From G963663365 sp963663365 (GTDB taxonomy: Bacteria; Hinthialibacterota; Hinthialibacteria; Hinthialibacterales; G963663365): DNA of 64,000 nt. The translations under genes were made by a program, and so were the position numbers. Below the pieces are notes generated by a model that saw only the letters and a list, made by a program, of their open reading frames with translations, had not been told where the DNA came from and ran no database searches. The stretch is from assembly GCA_963663365.2 (NCBI GenBank), contig CAXXIH010000001.1:1240001-1304000 (forward strand), written 5' to 3'. Positions 45,604 through 54,562 of this stretch are shown here, one piece after another (the stretch's first letter is position 1; each line of letters opens with the position of its first letter).

Positions 45604-46182
45604 CTAAGAAGGATTCTGGTAAATGAAAATATCCATCAATGAACCTTCGCACTTTTGCAGGTTGATGTTCGTATCGGCTAGATAGTCTGATGGATTCGCC
45701 GCGGGAGGATGATCCGGATATTCGGCCCACATCATTTCAAGCGTTTTGGGCTGAGGCTCAAAAAAGACAACCGCGCCGCCTTTTTTTGCTACACGCAAGG
45801 CCTCACGGAAAACATCCCCACGGACATTTTCATCAATGTGATGAAGAACACCGAAGAAAAAGACCGCGTCAAACGAATCGGACTTATAAGGCATTTGGCT
45901 TGCATCAAAATGTTCGAAACGGATTTTATCCCGCAGACCGGCTTTTTCCGCATTCACGTCCCAGTCTTTTTTGGCGTACTCCGATGTATCCGTGCTCGGT
46001 TCGCCTGTAAGCACATCAAGGCCCTGCGATGCGAGAAAGATTGCGAAATATCCGCCACCGGTGCCGACATCCAAAACCTGTGCGCCTGCGGGCAAGTCGA
46101 GTTCTTTTAATGCAATCGCGCCATCTGTGGCGGTGAATTCGTACCTCTGGCCGAGAATCTTGCCAATCTCTTTGCTATCCAT
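45604..46182 (-). CDS. Class I SAM-dependent methyltransferase
   Basis: 192 residues. Motif I is VLDVGTGGGYFAIFLA, followed by VLTGEPSTD (acidic end of beta-2), IRFEHFDASQMPY (motif II) and FDAVFFFGVLHHIDEN (motif IV), with LRVAKKGGAVVFFEPQP. The fold is the Methyltransf_11/25 type. The substrate is unknown; small size and the missing C-terminal cap leave it open. The ATG at 46182 has GAGG about ten bases upstream, while a TTG at 46188 is possible. Confidence 0.8.
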   Translation of the reverse strand: MDSKEIGKILGQRYEFTATDGAIALKELDLPAGAQVLDVGTGGGYFAIFLASQGLDVLTGEPSTDTSEYAKKDWDVNAEKAGLRDKIRFEHFDASQMPYKSDSFDAVFFFGVLHHIDENVRGDVFREALRVAKKGGAVVFFEPQPKTLEMMWAEYPDHPPAANPSDYLADTNINLQKCEGSLMDIFIYQNPS

Positions 46183-46467
46183 TTTCAAATATCCTCACAA
46201 TCTGATGACTCAATGTATGCATGCTTAGTTGTAGCAAGAAACATTCATGCCAGGCAAAGGACTACATTTTTACGATTCCGGTTTTTGCGAACCAACCATT
46301 TATGGCTCAAGCGGAAAACTGTATGGCCCAGACTTGAAAAGCGTTTTTTAATCCGGGCAAACATATTAAGGAATTAGATGAAGGTTTACATCTGTAAGAG
46401 GCCACGCTTTGGGGATCGCGAAGGTAAGCGTAAGGTGGAATAAACCAACGTACGGAGAGTTTTGAAT

Positions 46468-47136
46468 ATGAGTGATCAAGAGAGAGGCATGATCCCTGCC
46501 CGGGGTTTCGGAGATTGCCATTGGTGCGGCGCGCAGATGACGCGTCTCCAGTATCTGATGTGCCCGGAATGCATCCGAGTCGCAGAACAAATTCCTTCCA
46601 AGACTCAAATCGTTCTGCGAAGCGGGGATTTTGCAAAGAACGTAGAAGGCAAGTCCTCCGTTGAGAATGTCATCCCGGAACTGCAATCGTTTCTTTTTGA
46701 CTCGAAGCAGGATTTTCCCCGCGACGCTTCCGGAAGAGAACACTTGGCCAAGATGGTTGAGCATAGTCTATCTTTGGTATCCAGCGGGGATGTGGCTAAA
46801 CGCGAGGAACAACTAAAAGAAGAGGGTGTGCAAGATATCCCCAGCCAAGAAGAACTGGGCCGCACGCTGGGGATTGAGAGAATCCTCCGGTTCATGTTGC
46901 ATGTCGCTGTGCAACAAGGAGCCCTTAAGTTGGATGATGCCGGAGAAGCCACCAAGTTTTGTGTTGTGTGCGGCGATTCAACCTCCGAAGAAATCCGTAT
47001 GATCTGCTTTCGGTGCATGGACGAGATGAGTGTCGATTCGCCCGATATGGAGATGGATGACGAGTCCAAAGATGAATCCAACGGCTACAAAGGCATGGCG
47101 ACCAGCGATATCGTTCTCCCCCGCCGCCGCCGGTAA
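46468..47136 (+). CDS. Protein with two zinc-ribbon-like Cys clusters
   Basis: 222 residues. Cluster 1: C17-x2-C20 ... C32-x2-C35 (CHWCG, CPEC). Cluster 2 near the C-terminus: CVVCG ... CFRC with 12 residues between the pairs. The middle part is helical and charged (EDASGREHLAKM-like, KREEQLKEEG) and the tail is acidic then basic. I do not recognise the family; nucleic-acid or protein binding is plausible. The ATG at 46468 follows CGGAGAG; a TTG at 46462 is less likely. Confidence 0.65.
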   Translation: MSDQERGMIPARGFGDCHWCGAQMTRLQYLMCPECIRVAEQIPSKTQIVLRSGDFAKNVEGKSSVENVIPELQSFLFDSKQDFPRDASGREHLAKMVEHSLSLVSSGDVAKREEQLKEEGVQDIPSQEELGRTLGIERILRFMLHVAVQQGALKLDDAGEATKFCVVCGDSTSEEIRMICFRCMDEMSVDSPDMEMDDESKDESNGYKGMATSDIVLPRRRR

Positions 47137-47321
47137 TTTTCATATAGGAAATATTACCGGTCCGATTCCCATTTAATTGTATCTCCCTGAGATAACAGCA
47201 CTTTAGTTCTCTACACCCCTCTCAAACCCTCTCAGCGGTGACTGCGGCCGACCGGCTGTTTCGGTAACTGGGCGGGGGGCAGCAACTCGAACTTGATCCC
47301 TTGAAATGTGTCGGTTACCAT

Positions 47322-47363
47322 ATGTAGCACATTATAAAAATATGTAACACCGGGGTCATGTAA
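47322..47363 (+). other. Three successive ATG-stop triplets before a pseudopilin
   Basis: ATG-TAG (47322-47327), ATG-TAA (47342-47347) and ATG-TAA (47358-47363) are spaced 20 and 16 bases. The first two sit in an inverted pair GGTTACCATATG / ATATGTAACACC. The last ends three bases before the proposed ATT start at 47366. The arrangement could be a degenerate repeat or a translational control device. Confidence 0.35.
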
Positions 47364-47365
47364 CC

Positions 47366-48076
47366 ATTTCTGCTAGTCGAGAAGGATTCACACTTATTGA
47401 GTTGCTTGTTGTCGTCGCCATCATTGGAATCCTCGCTGCCATTGTGACAGCCAATATGATGGATGCGATACGCCGTGCGGATGACGGCGCGTGTAAGGAG
47501 AATTTACACTCTCTGTTTACGGCAATGCATTCCTACCGGCTGGATTACAACAGTTTTCCATTAGCGGATGGCGTAGCCGACACCGTTTCCCGGCCGGAGA
47601 AGACATCGTGGGGGTGTGGACCTTCTGCCAACGGTTATTGGACAGGAGTGCCTATGTCGCTGGCCGAGTTGGGGTATTGCTCCGAATCGTGCCTGTATTG
47701 CCCGGCGCTCAAACGGCAAAACAAGCAGTATATTGAGGCTTATTCCAACTGCGGGGATTCCTCCTTTTCCGGTAAGGGCGTGCCTCAATGGCAGTTTCTG
47801 AGGTATGCCTACAATCGCGCGGCGATGGACACCGGCGGGCCTACGCATGAGAGCGAGGCTATCGGTTTATCGAATGTCGATAAGAGCACGAAAGATGTGT
47901 GGCTGGTGCGCTGCATGCATATCGATGTGGGGGAATATCACCGCGACCGCGATATCCGTTTCCCCCACATGATAGAGATCGACGATGAACGTACCGACCT
48001 TGCCCACTACGGTGAATATGAAATTACAGTCAATGGAAATATCCGCGAACGCGCGGTTCAACTTAAGAAGAGGTAA
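47366..48076 (+). CDS. Pseudopilin without a standard start codon (ATT proposed)
   Basis: 236 residues if read from ATT at 47366, giving a short basic leader, G-FTLIELLVVVAIIGILAAIV, and then a globular domain with several Cys residues. In this frame a TAA stands at 47345 and there is no ATG, GTG or TTG before the conserved Gly-Phe cleavage site. The first standard codon is the TTG at 47402, inside the conserved helix; starting there would remove the cleavage site. Either ATT is used, as in infC, or the 5' end has been damaged. The C-terminus lacks the SNGLxSxGD motif of the other pseudopilins here. It ends four bases before the start of the beta-propeller gene. Confidence 0.7.
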   Translation: MSASREGFTLIELLVVVAIIGILAAIVTANMMDAIRRADDGACKENLHSLFTAMHSYRLDYNSFPLADGVADTVSRPEKTSWGCGPSANGYWTGVPMSLAELGYCSESCLYCPALKRQNKQYIEAYSNCGDSSFSGKGVPQWQFLRYAYNRAAMDTGGPTHESEAIGLSNVDKSTKDVWLVRCMHIDVGEYHRDRDIRFPHMIEIDDERTDLAHYGEYEITVNGNIRERAVQLKKR

Positions 48077-48080
48077 ATAC

Positions 48081-49409
48081 ATGAAAAAACATCTTTTTAT
48101 TTGTCTATTGGGTATCACGAATTTTGTTTTATTCGCACCATTGGCTGACGCTCAGCCTGTTGCACCGGAATTCGGCGATGTAGTTCAAATCACCGATAGT
48201 GAACTCGATTCCCGTTTGGGACGCACTCCCAAAGGATCATTGGCTTTTGACAATCAAGGTGTTTTGCACCTGGTTTATACGGAGCAGAATGCGGAAGGCA
48301 CCGGTCTCGGAACTCCCGGTTTGATGCTCTATACGGCTTATGAAGACGGAGCATTCAGCACACCGCTCCGTTTCCGTTCGGAAGAAGGAGATGGCGTGCC
48401 ATTTAACAGCGGCGGGAATCCGGCCCTGGCTCCCCAGGATGATGGTTCCGTTCATCTTGTTTGGCATGATTACCGGTATAGCACCAGCGCCAGCGGCGGG
48501 AATCAAACAGAAGTTTATTACCGCAAACTGTTGCCGGATGGACAATTTGCCGCCGATGAACTCCGCCTTACGGATAACTCCGCCAATTCTTGGCGTCCTG
48601 AAATCGTATTAACTCCCGATAATCGCATTGTCGTGTGCTGGTATGATTATTCCGAACATGGAACGGGTGACTTGTTGTATGCGCTATCAGGAACCGATCA
48701 GACATTTCCTTCCGCAATCGATTTCAACAGCCAGCTTGTGGCCGCAGCAAATCCGAATGAAGAAGGCGTGATCTTGCCGCAGGTTGCGGTCGATAGCCAA
48801 GGACATCTGCATTTCGTTTGGACCGCCGCGGATATTTCCGGCTATTCCTATTCAAATGAACGTTTAGTCTATGGCGTGGTCGAAAATCCCGATGATCGTG
48901 TGCTTACACAACGTCAGGTCGTCAGCGCCCCGGCCACATCAACAACTGATGGAGGCAAAATTGCAATCGCTGCCGATGATACGATCTGGGTTGCTTGGAC
49001 CAATTACGAGAGCGATATTCCCAACATTCAACTGGCTTCCAAAGCCGCCGGCGCAACCTCATTCAGCGAAGCAATTACACTTTCGGAAAACAATTATCCG
49101 GATGGTGTCGAGCAGTCCGATATCGCCATTGCTTCCGATGGCACGGTCTATGTTGTCTGGGTTGATTTTAATGCAGGTGCGGGCGACATCTTTCTCCGTA
49201 TATACGATCCAGCCTCACAATCACTTTCCGAGATTATCCAGCTGACAACGGATGACTTTGATAATGATGAAAAACCGGCAATTGCCGCTGGTCCCGATGG
49301 GGCAATTGCGATTGTCTGGGAACGCGAACTCGAAGAGGCGCCCGTAAATCTAGCGATGCTGTATTGGGAAGGGGAGAGTGCTGTCGATTCATGGATGATC
49401 TTCGAGTAA
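48081..49409 (+). CDS. Secreted beta-propeller protein
   Basis: 442 residues. Signal peptide MKKHLFICLLGITNFVLFAPLADA. The remainder is a series of about six repeats with a core such as GVLHLVYTE, GSVHLVWHDYRY, GHLHFVWTA, DTIWVAWTNY, GTVYVVWVDFN and GAIAIVWER, each preceded by a turn of the type DSQG/DDGS/SDG. This is a BNR/sialidase-like or LVIVD-type propeller without clear active-site arginines, so binding is more likely than catalysis. AGAGG precedes the ATG at 48081. The gene follows the pseudopilin by four bases and is probably co-transcribed. A 13-base inverted repeat after it may separate it from the TolQ-like gene. Confidence 0.8.
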   Translation: MKKHLFICLLGITNFVLFAPLADAQPVAPEFGDVVQITDSELDSRLGRTPKGSLAFDNQGVLHLVYTEQNAEGTGLGTPGLMLYTAYEDGAFSTPLRFRSEEGDGVPFNSGGNPALAPQDDGSVHLVWHDYRYSTSASGGNQTEVYYRKLLPDGQFAADELRLTDNSANSWRPEIVLTPDNRIVVCWYDYSEHGTGDLLYALSGTDQTFPSAIDFNSQLVAAANPNEEGVILPQVAVDSQGHLHFVWTAADISGYSYSNERLVYGVVENPDDRVLTQRQVVSAPATSTTDGGKIAIAADDTIWVAWTNYESDIPNIQLASKAAGATSFSEAITLSENNYPDGVEQSDIAIASDGTVYVVWVDFNAGAGDIFLRIYDPASQSLSEIIQLTTDDFDNDEKPAIAAGPDGAIAIVWERELEEAPVNLAMLYWEGESAVDSWMIFE

Positions 49410-49479
49410 GACGCCATGGTAATTGAAATTTCGAGACATTAGTCTGTTTGCAACACTCTGTTTTAAGTTCATTCGAAAC

Positions 49480-49508
49480 AAGGAGGCAGGCCCTGGGCCT
49501 GCCTCCTT
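49480..49508. repeat. Perfect inverted repeat, possible attenuator
   Basis: AAGGAGGCAGGCC and GGCCTGCCTCCTT form a 12-13 base stem around a CTG-centred loop. It lies 70 bases after one stop codon and 17 bases before the next start. It has no T run, so it is not a standard terminator. The left arm contains AGGAGG. Confidence 0.55.
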
Positions 49509-49524
49509 CTGAAATGAAAGAGCA

Positions 49525-50073
49525 ATGATCGAGCAACTCCAGCAGACCGTTTATATCCTTACCAATCTATTGCTATGGCCGGTGGTTATCGCCTTGCTAT
49601 TCGGCATGGCACATGCGTTGTTTCTATTCGGTAATATGTGCAGCGAAGCCTTGCAGCGGCGGGGAACTCCTGTCGCCGTAAAAGATCCGCTGGAACCTGC
49701 GGAAAGCATGAAAAGCCGGCGCGGATTTTGGGAATGGAAACATCAGGCCGAAGGCGATCCCGGGGCCGATTGTTGGTTGCTCTTGGACCGGACCGAAGCC
49801 GAACTGAGCCGCCGTGTCGATTCCGCGCGCATTTGGGTGCGGCTCGGACCCGCATTGGGATTGGCGGGCACATTGATTCCGCTCGGATCCGCTTTGACAG
49901 CCTTGGCGGCCAATGATCTGCAAATCCTTTCCCAACGGCTTATTCTGGCTTTCGGTACAACTGTATTGGGATTGATCGCGGGCAGTTTGGCGTGGATTGT
50001 GGCTACAACGCTGGAGCGTTGGTACAAACTCGATCTGGCCGAAATTCGCCACAGTCTGGAGCGTGAAGAATGA
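49525..50073 (+). CDS. MotA/TolQ/ExbB-type proton channel protein (HmuT-like)
   Basis: 182 residues with three membrane helices. After the N-terminal helix (LLLWPVVIALLFGMAHALFLF) comes a cytoplasmic linker, then RIWVRLGPALGLAGTLIPLGSAL and LILAFGTTVLGLIAGSLAWIVA, the paired pore helices of ExbB/TolQ (G-P-x-L-G-L-x-G-T-L-I-P-L). Such subunits use the proton gradient to drive an ExbD-like partner. The next gene, overlapping by ATGA, encodes a DUF2149 protein that would fill that place, and then a CobN-like protein. The grouping recalls HmuT in Bacteroides hmu loci (from memory). An energising role for metal or tetrapyrrole chemistry outside the inner membrane is inferred. Confidence 0.85.
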   Translation: MIEQLQQTVYILTNLLLWPVVIALLFGMAHALFLFGNMCSEALQRRGTPVAVKDPLEPAESMKSRRGFWEWKHQAEGDPGADCWLLLDRTEAELSRRVDSARIWVRLGPALGLAGTLIPLGSALTALAANDLQILSQRLILAFGTTVLGLIAGSLAWIVATTLERWYKLDLAEIRHSLEREE

Positions 50074-50426
50074 AAAAAAGACGCTCACATACAGGCCTTG
50101 GTTTGCTCGGTGGAAATTCACGGGATGACGATCCGCTTTCGGGATTGGCGAATCTTTTCGATATCGGCATTGTGTTTGCACTTGGCTTCATGGTGTCGCT
50201 GATCAGCGCATTGAATCTCCTGGAGATGTTTAATCCGGAGACAAAAGTCACGATTACTACCGAGCGGGAAGACGGACTTGAAATAACTGTCCGCGAAGGC
50301 AAAAAAACAACCATCCGTCGACTAACCAAACAGGTTGGCAGCGGTGACGGAATTCGTTTGGGCACCGCCTACCGTTTGGAAGATGGCACCGTGGTTTATG
50401 TTCCGGATCGTGAGCAGACGCCATGA
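50070..50426 (+). CDS. DUF2149 protein (HmuU-like, ExbD-analogue)
   Basis: 118 residues. DDDPLSGLANLFDIGIVFALGFMVSLISAL is the DUF2149 opening with one membrane helix whose N-terminal Asp resembles the pore Asp of ExbD/MotB. After it come a beta-rich extracytoplasmic part and the signature GSGDGIRLGTAYRLEDGTVVYVPD. It overlaps its neighbours on both sides by four bases (ATGA), so the three proteins are made together. It is likely to couple the TolQ-like channel to the CobN-like partner. Confidence 0.85.
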   Translation: MKKRRSHTGLGLLGGNSRDDDPLSGLANLFDIGIVFALGFMVSLISALNLLEMFNPETKVTITTEREDGLEITVREGKKTTIRRLTKQVGSGDGIRLGTAYRLEDGTVVYVPDREQTP

Positions 50427-53400
50427 AGCGATCGTGGGCCGGGGCTGCTTTTGTTGCTGCGTTCTTTTCGATCTTTCTCGTTTTGCTTATGCAGGAAAAG
50501 GATGTCCCCGGAGAACGCGCCCGCATTTTATTTTTGGTGTCTGATCCGGGCGCGGAATTAGTCACCAAAGCCATTGATCTGCTTTATGCCCAGTATCCTG
50601 AGTTGGCCAATTCCCTCGATATTCGTGTACGTGCGCCCTCAACCTCGTTAAAAGACTCCCCCCTGCCGCTGCACGATATGCTTGTGGCTGAAGTTAAAGC
50701 CTCCCCCTGGATTATGGACCATAAAGAGGTGCTTTCGGAATACAAATCCGAAGGTTCCGCATCGTTCCCATACAAACGTTTCGCATTGGGGCGGCTCGGG
50801 CCGGGATTGACCGAAGATGTATTATCGTCTTATGGCCTGCAGCGGGACGAGACGATTGACCGTTATTGGGATAATGGCGCTCCCAGTCAGGTCAAAGAAT
50901 TAATTCTGTATCTCTTGCGGTCGCAACTCGGATTTATAAATTTGGAAGTAGCGCCTCCGGCTCCGATTGTCGAACAAGGATTGATTGTTATTAACCAAAG
51001 CGGCGGCCGTATTGTTGATTCTTGGGAGGAATGGGAGCAGAACACAAAACCTGTCCCCGGAATCCCTAGAGTCGCGGTACTGGAATACGCCACGCGGGTA
51101 CGGCGGGATACCATCCAGATTCCATTAGCAATTACAAAAGAGATTGAACAACAGGGAATGCAGCCTGTTTTGGCTTTTGCCACACAAGGCAGCCAAGCGG
51201 TTCGAGAGTTATTAATTGATGAGAACGGCGGGAGCCGTGTGGATGCCATCGTTTCGATGCACTTCAAGTTTTCCGATGAAGATGCGGTCGAGACGCTTCG
51301 CGCATTGAATGTCCCTGTCATTAATGCCATTCAAGTCTATGGACGTACTGTTGAAGAGTGGAAACATTCGACACAAGGTTTGAGCACATCCGAAATTGCT
51401 TGGCAGTTGGCTGTGCCCGAGTTGGCGGGGCTTTCGCCGCCGAATGTTGTCGGCGGTGTCGATAACAGCCGCAGCAGTATCTCGTACCAAGCCGTTTCTG
51501 AGCGTGTGACGCGTGCTGTGGGGCGGGCCGAGGCATGGATCAAGTTGCAGCGTACACCGCCACAGGACCGCAAGGTTGCTATCCTGTATTGGAATTACCC
51601 TCCCGGCAAACAGAATGTCGGCGCGAGTTATTTAAATGTTGTACGGAGTGTTCCGGTTATGCTCCGCCATTTACGCGATGAGGAATATCTGGTTGGTGAT
51701 GTCGATTTGAAGAATCCACGCCGCGTTGAAGAATTAATCCTGCAACGCGGGAGAAATATCGGAAACTGGGCGCCTGGTGAATTAGACCGTTTAATTCAAT
51801 CCGGACAAATCGATTTGGTTCCGGTCTCTACCTATAAGCAGTGGTTTTCGGAACTGCCCCGCGACTTTCAAGATATGGTTGTTGAATATTGGGGACCGCC
51901 CGAAAAAGCCGGTATTATGGCTAAGGAAATCGACGGCGAATTGCATTTTATCCTGCCGACAGTCCATCTGGGCAATATCGTGCTGCTACCCCAACCTGAC
52001 CGGGCGCGTACGCAGAATTTGGAATTGCTCTACCAGTCTCAAGAACTCCCCCCCCATCACCAATATCTTGCCGCGTATTTATGGTTGCAGCATCAGTACC
52101 GGGCTAACGTGGTTATCCATACGGGTACGCACGGCACGCATGAATGGATGTCAGGAAAAGAATCGGGATTATCGGGAAGCGATGCCGGAGAAGTCCTCGC
52201 CGGAACGTTGCCGATTCTCTATCCCTATATTGTCGATGATGTCGGTGAGGGGATTGTGGCCAAACGGCGCGGGATGGCGACCGTAATCGATCACCTGACA
52301 CCGGCCTTAGGGGAAGGGGGGCTGTCTCCCGAATTACGAAAACTCTCAACCCTGATTCAAGAATGGCGCGATGCCCAAAACAAAGATCCCGAGACAGCCA
52401 AACAACTGACACAAGATATTGAACAAGAAGTCCTAACGCGGGGCATCAATTTGGACCTGCAGGATCGTGGTTGGTCGGATGATGATATGAAAGACCAAGC
52501 CCGTTTCCCGGATCGCGCGGCAACGCTTGAGGACTATATCAATCAAATCCGCGTCCAATCGATTCCCTTTGGATTGCATACATTCGGTATTTCACCTGAT
52601 GGCGACAAACTTGAGAACTTCACGAATTTGATTGTAAAAGGCAATGACGAAGCGGAGCGTGAAACCTACCGCAACGATCTTATCGCTTGTGGCACGCAGG
52701 AATTGAATTCTTTATCGCAAGGATTGAATGGCCGTTATGTTAAACCAGGTCCCGGCAACGATCCTGTGCTGAATACAGAGTCCATTCCGACCGGAAATAA
52801 TTTCTACACTTTCGATCCCCGAATCATTCCTACAGAACGCTCGGAAGAATTAGGTACGAAATTAGCCGGGGAACTGCTGGAAAATCATAAAACACAACAT
52901 GGCGCATACCCGCAAAAGATTGCGCTTCAAGTGTGGGGTGTTGAGACCATCCGGCATATGGGAGTACAAGAAGCCCAGGGGCTGGCTCTGTTAGGTGTAA
53001 AACCGGTACGGGATGACCGGGGCCGGATTAAAGAACTTCAGCTTATCCCGCGTGAAGAGTTAGGTCGTCCGCGTGTGGATGTTGTTTTTCATGCAACAAG
53101 TTTGTATCGCGACACATTCCCCGTTCTTTTTGAATTGATCGATAACGCTGTACGTCTGGCGGCTTCATCGCCTGAAGAAGATAATCCGATCCGGCAGCAC
53201 GCCGGACAACTTGAGGCGGAGTTGATCGCGCAAGGCATCCCGGAAGATCAAGCGAAAATCCGCAGCCTGATCCGTATTTTTGCCGAGCCGACCGGAAAGC
53301 ATGACAGCAAAATCCATGCAATGACTGCCTCCAGCGGAAGCTGGGATAAGGAAGAGCAAGTCGGAAATAACTATATCCGTCGTATGGGGCATGGTTACGG

Positions 53401-54406
53401 CGGTGGTATTTGGGGGCAGCCCATGGAACGCGAATTTCGTAGCGCCTTGCATGGAACCGAGGCAATTGTGCATACCCGGGCCTCGAAGATTTATTCCACG
53501 CTCGATAATGACGATTACTTTTCCTATGGCGGGAGCATTGCTTTAGGGGTGCGTACCGTTGATGGCGGCGAAAGCCCGCCGTTCCTTGTGACGGATTTGC
53601 GCACACCCGGACAAGAAAAACATGAACCGCTGCAACGGTTCTTGGGGCAGGAATTTCGTTCGCGTTACCTGAATCCGGAATTTGCAAAAGCGATGATGGA
53701 TGAAGGCTATGCCGGTGCGCGTCATGTTTGGAAAGCGGCTGAGTATCTTTGGGGATGGCAGGTTGTTTATCCGGAAACCGTAGATGGCGCGAAATGGACC
53801 GAACTTTACGAAGTCTGGATGAAAGATCGTTATGACTTAAAGATGGATGAATTCTTCGAGGAGCATAATCCTTATGCCAAACAGGGAATAACCGCCCGTA
53901 TGCTCGAAACCATCCGCAAAGGCTATTGGGATGCCCCGCAAGAAATCGTTGATGATTTGACAAAGATGTATATCGATCAGGTGGCCCGGCATGATGTCGC
54001 CTGCGATCATCTTACTTGCGACAACCCCGATCTGCAGGATTATATCCGCAAAAACGCCGAAAAAATTCCTTCTCTTGATCCCGCCACAGTTGCGGCCTGG
54101 GTTGAAAATGTAGAAAAAGCCACCGGAAAATCCATCGATGAGGCTTTGCAGAAACGAATTGCCGACCGCCAAAAATGGCATCGCGCACAAGAAATTGAAG
54201 AAATGAATCAACAGCAGGAGTCCGAAGCGGATCCGAACACACCGCAGCCGGTTGAGGGCTATGTAATGGAAGAGCAGGAAGTCATTGAACAGCCTGTGCA
54301 ACAAGATGAACCGTTCCAGCCACTAACCACAATCGTCATGGTTGTATTCCTGTCCAGTTGGGTATCCGGTTTCAGGAATTCCCGAATCGGGCGTAGTCGA
54401 AGTTGA
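50423..54406 (+). CDS. Membrane-anchored CobN/BchH-like chelatase (HmuS-like)
   Basis: 1327 residues. One helix at 4-24 and another near the C-terminus (LTTIVMVVFLSSWVSGF) followed by RNSRIGRSRS place the large body outside the inner membrane by the positive-inside rule. The body is the CobN/magnesium-chelatase H fold: PQVAVLEY-like, RRVEELILQRGRNIG, VIHTGTHGTHEWMSGKESGLSG (His566 onward), RRGMATVIDHLTPAL, VALQVWGVETIRHMG-type and MTASSGSWDKEEQVGNNYIRRMGHGYGGG segments. Cytoplasmic CobN works with CobS/CobT; here ExbB- and DUF2149-type partners replace them. In Bacteroides an analogous protein, HmuS, is linked to removal of iron from haem (from memory). Whether this one inserts or removes metal is open. 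Confidence 0.85.
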   Translation: MKRSWAGAAFVAAFFSIFLVLLMQEKDVPGERARILFLVSDPGAELVTKAIDLLYAQYPELANSLDIRVRAPSTSLKDSPLPLHDMLVAEVKASPWIMDHKEVLSEYKSEGSASFPYKRFALGRLGPGLTEDVLSSYGLQRDETIDRYWDNGAPSQVKELILYLLRSQLGFINLEVAPPAPIVEQGLIVINQSGGRIVDSWEEWEQNTKPVPGIPRVAVLEYATRVRRDTIQIPLAITKEIEQQGMQPVLAFATQGSQAVRELLIDENGGSRVDAIVSMHFKFSDEDAVETLRALNVPVINAIQVYGRTVEEWKHSTQGLSTSEIAWQLAVPELAGLSPPNVVGGVDNSRSSISYQAVSERVTRAVGRAEAWIKLQRTPPQDRKVAILYWNYPPGKQNVGASYLNVVRSVPVMLRHLRDEEYLVGDVDLKNPRRVEELILQRGRNIGNWAPGELDRLIQSGQIDLVPVSTYKQWFSELPRDFQDMVVEYWGPPEKAGIMAKEIDGELHFILPTVHLGNIVLLPQPDRARTQNLELLYQSQELPPHHQYLAAYLWLQHQYRANVVIHTGTHGTHEWMSGKESGLSGSDAGEVLAGTLPILYPYIVDDVGEGIVAKRRGMATVIDHLTPALGEGGLSPELRKLSTLIQEWRDAQNKDPETAKQLTQDIEQEVLTRGINLDLQDRGWSDDDMKDQARFPDRAATLEDYINQIRVQSIPFGLHTFGISPDGDKLENFTNLIVKGNDEAERETYRNDLIACGTQELNSLSQGLNGRYVKPGPGNDPVLNTESIPTGNNFYTFDPRIIPTERSEELGTKLAGELLENHKTQHGAYPQKIALQVWGVETIRHMGVQEAQGLALLGVKPVRDDRGRIKELQLIPREELGRPRVDVVFHATSLYRDTFPVLFELIDNAVRLAASSPEEDNPIRQHAGQLEAELIAQGIPEDQAKIRSLIRIFAEPTGKHDSKIHAMTASSGSWDKEEQVGNNYIRRMGHGYGGGIWGQPMEREFRSALHGTEAIVHTRASKIYSTLDNDDYFSYGGSIALGVRTVDGGESPPFLVTDLRTPGQEKHEPLQRFLGQEFRSRYLNPEFAKAMMDEGYAGARHVWKAAEYLWGWQVVYPETVDGAKWTELYEVWMKDRYDLKMDEFFEEHNPYAKQGITARMLETIRKGYWDAPQEIVDDLTKMYIDQVARHDVACDHLTCDNPDLQDYIRKNAEKIPSLDPATVAAWVENVEKATGKSIDEALQKRIADRQKWHRAQEIEEMNQQQESEADPNTPQPVEGYVMEEQEVIEQPVQQDEPFQPLTTIVMVVFLSSWVSGFRNSRIGRSRS

Positions 54407-54562
54407 ATCCCCCAATTGGTTTCTATTTTCATCGCTTTTTTACGCTGAATCATTTAGGCCATAGATTGGTTTGTGCACAAGAAACCAAATAGGTGTAAAT
54501 TTGATTAACGATTGAACCTTTCCGTATTCTCCTGCGACTTGATAGTAGGAAAGAGCGATTGA

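Noticed and set aside
54490..54562. ECF-type autoregulatory promoter (GAACC) before the sigma factor gene
   Set aside because: Only one half resembles a consensus and no matching -10 is at the right distance.
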